A DNA stretch of 64,000 nt. Origin: Syntrophorhabdaceae bacterium PtaU1.Bin034 (lineage in GTDB: Bacteria; Desulfobacterota_G; Syntrophorhabdia; Syntrophorhabdales; WCHB1-27). A program made the position numbers and the translations under genes. The notes under the pieces are model-generated. The model ran no database searches, was not told the origin of the DNA, and was given only the letters and a program-made list of their open reading frames with translations. Shown here one piece after another: positions 60,887 through 64,000 of this stretch (position 1 is the first letter of the stretch; each line of letters begins with the position of its first letter). The stretch covers positions 62,001-126,000 of the forward strand of contig MVRP01000001.1 in assembly GCA_002067405.1 (NCBI GenBank), in the 5' to 3' direction.

Positions 60887-62092
60887 CTATTGCCAGGCGG
60901 GGCGTTCGTCAAGGATCTGAACCTTTGTCCCCTGGCCGGGGCCGGGCAGATGCTCTATGGGGGTCGTAAGAAGGAATTTACCGGAATCTATCCAGCCCTT
61001 GAGAATGGCTGCAATCTCTTTTGCCTTGGCGTAGCTGGAGATCGGGAAAGCAGGCACCTCTTTGCCGTTTATCGTGATGGCACCCGACTTCAGTTGCGCG
61101 TAGCTCACTTCGGCAAGGCTGCCCGGATTCCTGTTCGGGTAATCGTTCCCGTAATCAACCACCTGGGCAAAAAGCTCTTCGTCGTTTCGCGAGGTAAAAT
61201 ACGCCATTTCCTCATCCAGAACAGGGATGGGGATACCGACGCCTACAAACATGGTGGCCCCGTATCCGATGAAACTGGCGCCTTTTAGAAAATCAGGGCT
61301 CATGAGCTTGGCGTTACCGGTCGTGGCAATGGTGCCTGCACCTGCCTTGACCAGGCCTTCGGGAGTCCTTGGCGCATCAGGGTTGTGCTGCGTTCCCTGG
61401 CCGGCCACATACCCCACGCCTCCTCCGAGGAATATTCTCGTACCCATTCCGATTGTCCGGTAGAGCGGGTCTTTCAGAAGCGGGGAAAGCTGCCCTGCGC
61501 TACAGTAGTTCGCGTTGCCGATATGGGGTTTGAGAAGGCCCAGGTAAGTGTGGATAACACGGTTCGTCGTGTTGACTGCTATATTGTAGTTCTGATAGGA
61601 ATTTCGCGGATTGTAGAGATAGGCTTCATTCACCAGTTCCTTGTTGATGTACGTCTCGATCTTCCTCCTGGGATAGCAGTCGGTGCCGTAAGCATTTGCC
61701 ACAAGCCTTATGTTTTTTCCCGCCACGAACTCCTCGATGACGTGGCCGCCGCCATACTTGAACTCACCGGGATAGACCTTGTTGCGCGGGTCGTCGTCAG
61801 GCATGGCCGTAGCTCCTATATAAAGGTCAACGGCAGCGATCCCGGTATAGCAGGGCACGTCATTCAGGTAGCACGTTCCTCCTCCCAACTTGATTCGCGG
61901 CTTGGAGTGGCCCACATTGATAAACATCCCGCTGGAGCACATAGGGCCGAAAGTCCCTGTGGTGACCACATCTATCTGTTGGGCTGCACTTTTTGTTCCC
62001 TTTTCCTTTACGATCTCGACCATATCATCAGCCGTGACCACCACGGCTTTGCCTGCCTTTATTTTTTCATTGATTTCATCGATCGTCTTCAA
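60887..62092 (-). CDS. Homocysteine biosynthesis protein, DUF39/HcyBio family
   Basis: 401 residues of the family that in methanogens makes homocysteine from aspartate semialdehyde and sulfide (MA1821 type). Conserved segments include [51 protein letters not shown] and [17 protein letters not shown]. The usual partner, an NIL-ferredoxin protein, is not adjacent. It overlaps cysK by four bases, so one operon may feed both cysteine and homocysteine. Confidence 0.9.
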   Translation of the reverse strand: MKTIDEINEKIKAGKAVVVTADDMVEIVKEKGTKSAAQQIDVVTTGTFGPMCSSGMFINVGHSKPRIKLGGGTCYLNDVPCYTGIAAVDLYIGATAMPDDDPRNKVYPGEFKYGGGHVIEEFVAGKNIRLVANAYGTDCYPRRKIETYINKELVNEAYLYNPRNSYQNYNIAVNTTNRVIHTYLGLLKPHIGNANYCSAGQLSPLLKDPLYRTIGMGTRIFLGGGVGYVAGQGTQHNPDAPRTPEGLVKAGAGTIATTGNAKLMSPDFLKGASFIGYGATMFVGVGIPIPVLDEEMAYFTSRNDEELFAQVVDYGNDYPNRNPGSLAEVSYAQLKSGAITINGKEVPAFPISSYAKAKEIAAILKGWIDSGKFLLTTPIEHLPGPGQGTKVQILDERPAWQ

Positions 62093-63051
62093 CTGACCTT
62101 ACCTCCGGAAGATTTATCATTCTTTAAATAGGGAGCGAAGAGTTCCGTGGACAAATAGCGGTCGCCGAGGTCGGGAAGAACGACGACGATCAATTTTCCC
62201 TTGAACTCCGCCTCTTTGGCTATTTGAAGGGCTGCCCACATGGCAGCGCCCGAGGAAATGCCGCAAAAAATGCCTTCTTCCCTGGCCAACCGCCTCGCGG
62301 TCTCGAACGCCGCATCATTTGATACAGGCACGACCCTGTCTATGAACGATCTATCGACTATATCAGGGATGAACCCGGCCCCTATACCCTGTATCTTGTG
62401 TGGCCCCGGTGCACCGCCAGAGAGGACAGGCGAGTTCTCGGGCTCGACGGCAATGGCTTTGAACGAGGCTTTTCTCTTCTTGATGACTTCCCCTACCCCC
62501 GTGATCGTCCCGCCCGTGCCGACACCTGCAACCAGTACGTCTACACGACCGTCCGTGTCGTTCCAAATCTCTTCGGCAGTGGTTCTTTTGTGGACCTCAA
62601 CATTCGCAGGGTTCTTGAACTGCTGCGGCATGAAGGCCTTCCGGTTCTCCTTGAGAATCTCTTCCGCCTTTTCTATAGCCCCGCGCATCCCCCGGTCTCC
62701 GGGCGTCAGGACGAGTTCCGCCCCCAACGCCCTAAGCATGGCCTTCCGTTCATGGCTCATTGTTTCGGGCATGGTCAATATCAAGCGGTAACCCTTTACC
62801 GCGCAGACGAATGCGAGGGCAATGCCCGTGTTGCCGCTCGTCGGCTCGACGACGACAGCGCCGTGGGAGAGCTTGCCTGCCTTTTCAGCAGCCTCGATCA
62901 TGCTCACGCCTATCCTGTCCTTGACGCTCCCGCAAGGATTGAAGAATTCGAGTTTCGCAACGATCTCCGCATCCAGGTTCCGGGCAAGCTTGTTTATCCG
63001 GACTAGCGGCGTATTTCCTATGAGTTCTGCAATATCGGCGGCTATTTTCAT
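62089..63051 (-). CDS. cysK: Cysteine synthase
   Basis: 320 residues, PLP fold type II. The Schiff-base Lys is in CGSVKDRIG, with [27 protein letters not shown] and [12 protein letters not shown]. It uses O-acetylserine and sulfide. It heads the sulfur group cysK, HcyBio, ThiI-like, metallo-hydrolase on the minus strand. Confidence 0.96.
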   Translation of the reverse strand: MKIAADIAELIGNTPLVRINKLARNLDAEIVAKLEFFNPCGSVKDRIGVSMIEAAEKAGKLSHGAVVVEPTSGNTGIALAFVCAVKGYRLILTMPETMSHERKAMLRALGAELVLTPGDRGMRGAIEKAEEILKENRKAFMPQQFKNPANVEVHKRTTAEEIWNDTDGRVDVLVAGVGTGGTITGVGEVIKKRKASFKAIAVEPENSPVLSGGAPGPHKIQGIGAGFIPDIVDRSFIDRVVPVSNDAAFETARRLAREEGIFCGISSGAAMWAALQIAKEAEFKGKLIVVVLPDLGDRYLSTELFAPYLKNDKSSGGKVS

Positions 63052-63245
63052 CCGGCACCTCTTGTTGGGATCGAATCGTCAGGGTAATAGTATAGCAGAC
63101 AGAGGCGGCGAAGTGTTAGGTATGGTAATGTTTCGCAGGCTGCTTCTATTGACTTTAAAAGGGCTGATTAGCAGGTTTTATTTGTACACAGAAGGCGTAA
63201 CGGTCAACACAGAGAAATATAACCAAAATAAGGAGGTGAAGAACT

Positions 63246-63503
63246 ATGAAGAGATTGATCACCTGGATGTGCGCAATTGTCATCGCGATTGTCTTTGCCG
63301 TTCCGGTCTTCGGGCAGGAGAAGCCGGCAGCTACGACTGACGGCCAGACAACGACCGAAAAGCAGACGACGGAAACCACGACCGAGAAGAAGACAAAAAA
63401 ACCGAAGAAAGCAACCAAAAAGAAAAAGAGTAAAAAACCCGCGGAAACGACCACCACAGGAGAAACGCCAGCCGAGAAAACAACACCCGAATCGACGAAG
63501 TAA
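63246..63503 (+). CDS. Small exported Lys/Thr-rich protein
   Basis: 85 residues. A signal peptide (MKRLITWMCAIVIAIVFAVP, cleaved near VFGQ) is followed by a low-complexity tail of Thr, Lys, Glu and Pro (TEKKTKKPKKATKKKKSKKP). Such tails bind polyanions or are simply disordered. AAGGAGG precedes the ATG. Its function is unknown. Confidence 0.75.
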   Translation: MKRLITWMCAIVIAIVFAVPVFGQEKPAATTDGQTTTEKQTTETTTEKKTKKPKKATKKKKSKKPAETTTTGETPAEKTTPESTK

Positions 63504-63509
63504 GGAATC

Positions 63510-63707
63510 CTGCAGACCTCCGGGCTCGAATCTTACTTACCGGGGGACCCGAACCCGAAGGTCTGCAACTCTGCGCTGCCCCTCAACAAGGCCCTTGAAG
63601 CCCAAGCCATCCGGCTCTATGTTTATAACGCATCTACAAGAAGGCCGCGCATGGGGATAGTCCGTCCGGGCCGCAAAAAGGGCAGCAACAAAACCCGCTG
63701 TTACTGA
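63510..63707 (+). pseudogene. Coding-like frame after a stop, no standard start
   Basis: In the same frame as the preceding small gene, after its TAA, 65 codons look protein-like (LPLNKALEAQAIRLYVYN, then basic RRPRMGIVRPGRKKG) to a TGA at 63705. The only near-cognate start is a CTG with GGA upstream. It may be a remnant or a CTG-initiated gene. Confidence 0.25.
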
Positions 63708-63746
63708 ATCCCGCCAAAGAAAAGTCAGGGGGCCGAGAAATAGTTC

Positions 63747-64000
63747 ATGATCGAACGTCACCCGCGATTAAAGGCGATCATTGCGGCCGTGGTCATTCTG
63801 GTCATGACTGCCTGTTTGTTTGAGAAGGCAGCCGTTGCCCTTGATCCTGTTTTTCTCAATGAGACCGATATGAAATCGCTTCGAATAGTGACCCACCCGA
63901 ACCCGAAGACGCCCGCTTCGGTGGAAGGAGCCCCGGCAGGCCGGGAGGGGTCCAGCACAGCGGTGAAAGCGAGCCGGCCCGGTGCCGGTTCAAAACCGGC
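63747..64000 (+). CDS. Exported protein, cut by the right edge
   Basis: The first 84 residues only. A basic N-terminus and hydrophobic core (AIIAAVVILVMTACLF) form a signal or anchor; MTAC is a possible but imperfect lipobox. A Pro/Ser/Ala-rich mature region follows. An in-frame TAG lies just before the ATG at 63747, so this is the furthest ATG start. The rest is outside the window. Confidence 0.6.
   Translation, partial: MIERHPRLKAIIAAVVILVMTACLFEKAAVALDPVFLNETDMKSLRIVTHPNPKTPASVEGAPAGREGSSTAVKASRPGAGSKP

Overview
The window looks like chromosome of an anaerobic, probably syntrophic bacterium of the Desulfobacterota/Syntrophorhabdus kind. This is inferred from gene content: two NADH-linked [FeFe]-hydrogenase modules, a selenocysteine formate dehydrogenase, crotonase/thiolase/EtfAB, a 2-oxoacid:ferredoxin oxidoreductase and many ferredoxin-like proteins. 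No phage or complete insertion sequence was recognised.

Region by region. 1-2700: the 5' part of a multi-PAS/PocR sensor (minus strand, running off the left edge), a small decayed reading frame and a hypothetical protein. 2742-5433: a selenium/sulfur carrier trio (YedF, cysteine desulfurase, DUF3343) and an MJ0042 zinc-ribbon membrane protein. 5450-9454: an acyl-CoA operon (thiolase, crotonase, EtfB, EtfA) with a promoter and a strong terminator. 9572-28072: one long same-strand hydrogenase supercluster. In transcription order it holds a CRP/FNR-type promoter, regulatory genes (DRTGG, RsbW-like ATPase, a HydS-like [FeFe] protein, DRTGG, PHP, ATPase), module 2 (HndB-like, HydC2, HydB2, HydA2), module 1 (HydC1, a HydB1-GltD fusion, HydA1), aspartate ammonia-lyase, HydF, a CBS protein and HydE. 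HydG is not in the window. 28160-31183: formate dehydrogenase with an in-frame UGA (Sec) and a SECIS-like hairpin. 31354-36400: dodecin, a B12-binding radical SAM protein, LptE and LeuS. 36401-36709: a repeat-rich spacer with a partial copy of the argG 3' end. 36710-43734: xerC-hslVU-argBDFG. 43947-46078: an old-yellow-enzyme-type reductase and a ferredoxin. 46156-49354: tig-clpP-clpX. 49360-49698: tRNA-Val, tRNA-Asp and a terminator. 50091-54540: FecR/DUF6600 protein, PAS histidine kinase, putative metallopeptidase. 54574-57728: 2-oxoacid oxidoreductase DABC and an ACT protein. 57935-63051: thioredoxin, small Cys-rich proteins and a sulfur-assimilation group. 63246-64000: small exported proteins, the last one cut by the right edge.

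How the genes fit together. Acyl-CoA oxidation delivers electrons through Etf. Oxoacid oxidation yields reduced ferredoxin. The hydrogenase modules and the formate dehydrogenase are the likely sinks, producing H2 and formate. The Se/S trio may supply selenium to the formate dehydrogenase. The most unusual items are the HydB1-GltD fusion, the loss of every cluster-binding cysteine from two ferredoxin-fold domains of module 2, the regulatory gene set preceding module 2, and a small-gene cluster with consecutive in-frame UGA codons at 58619-58954.
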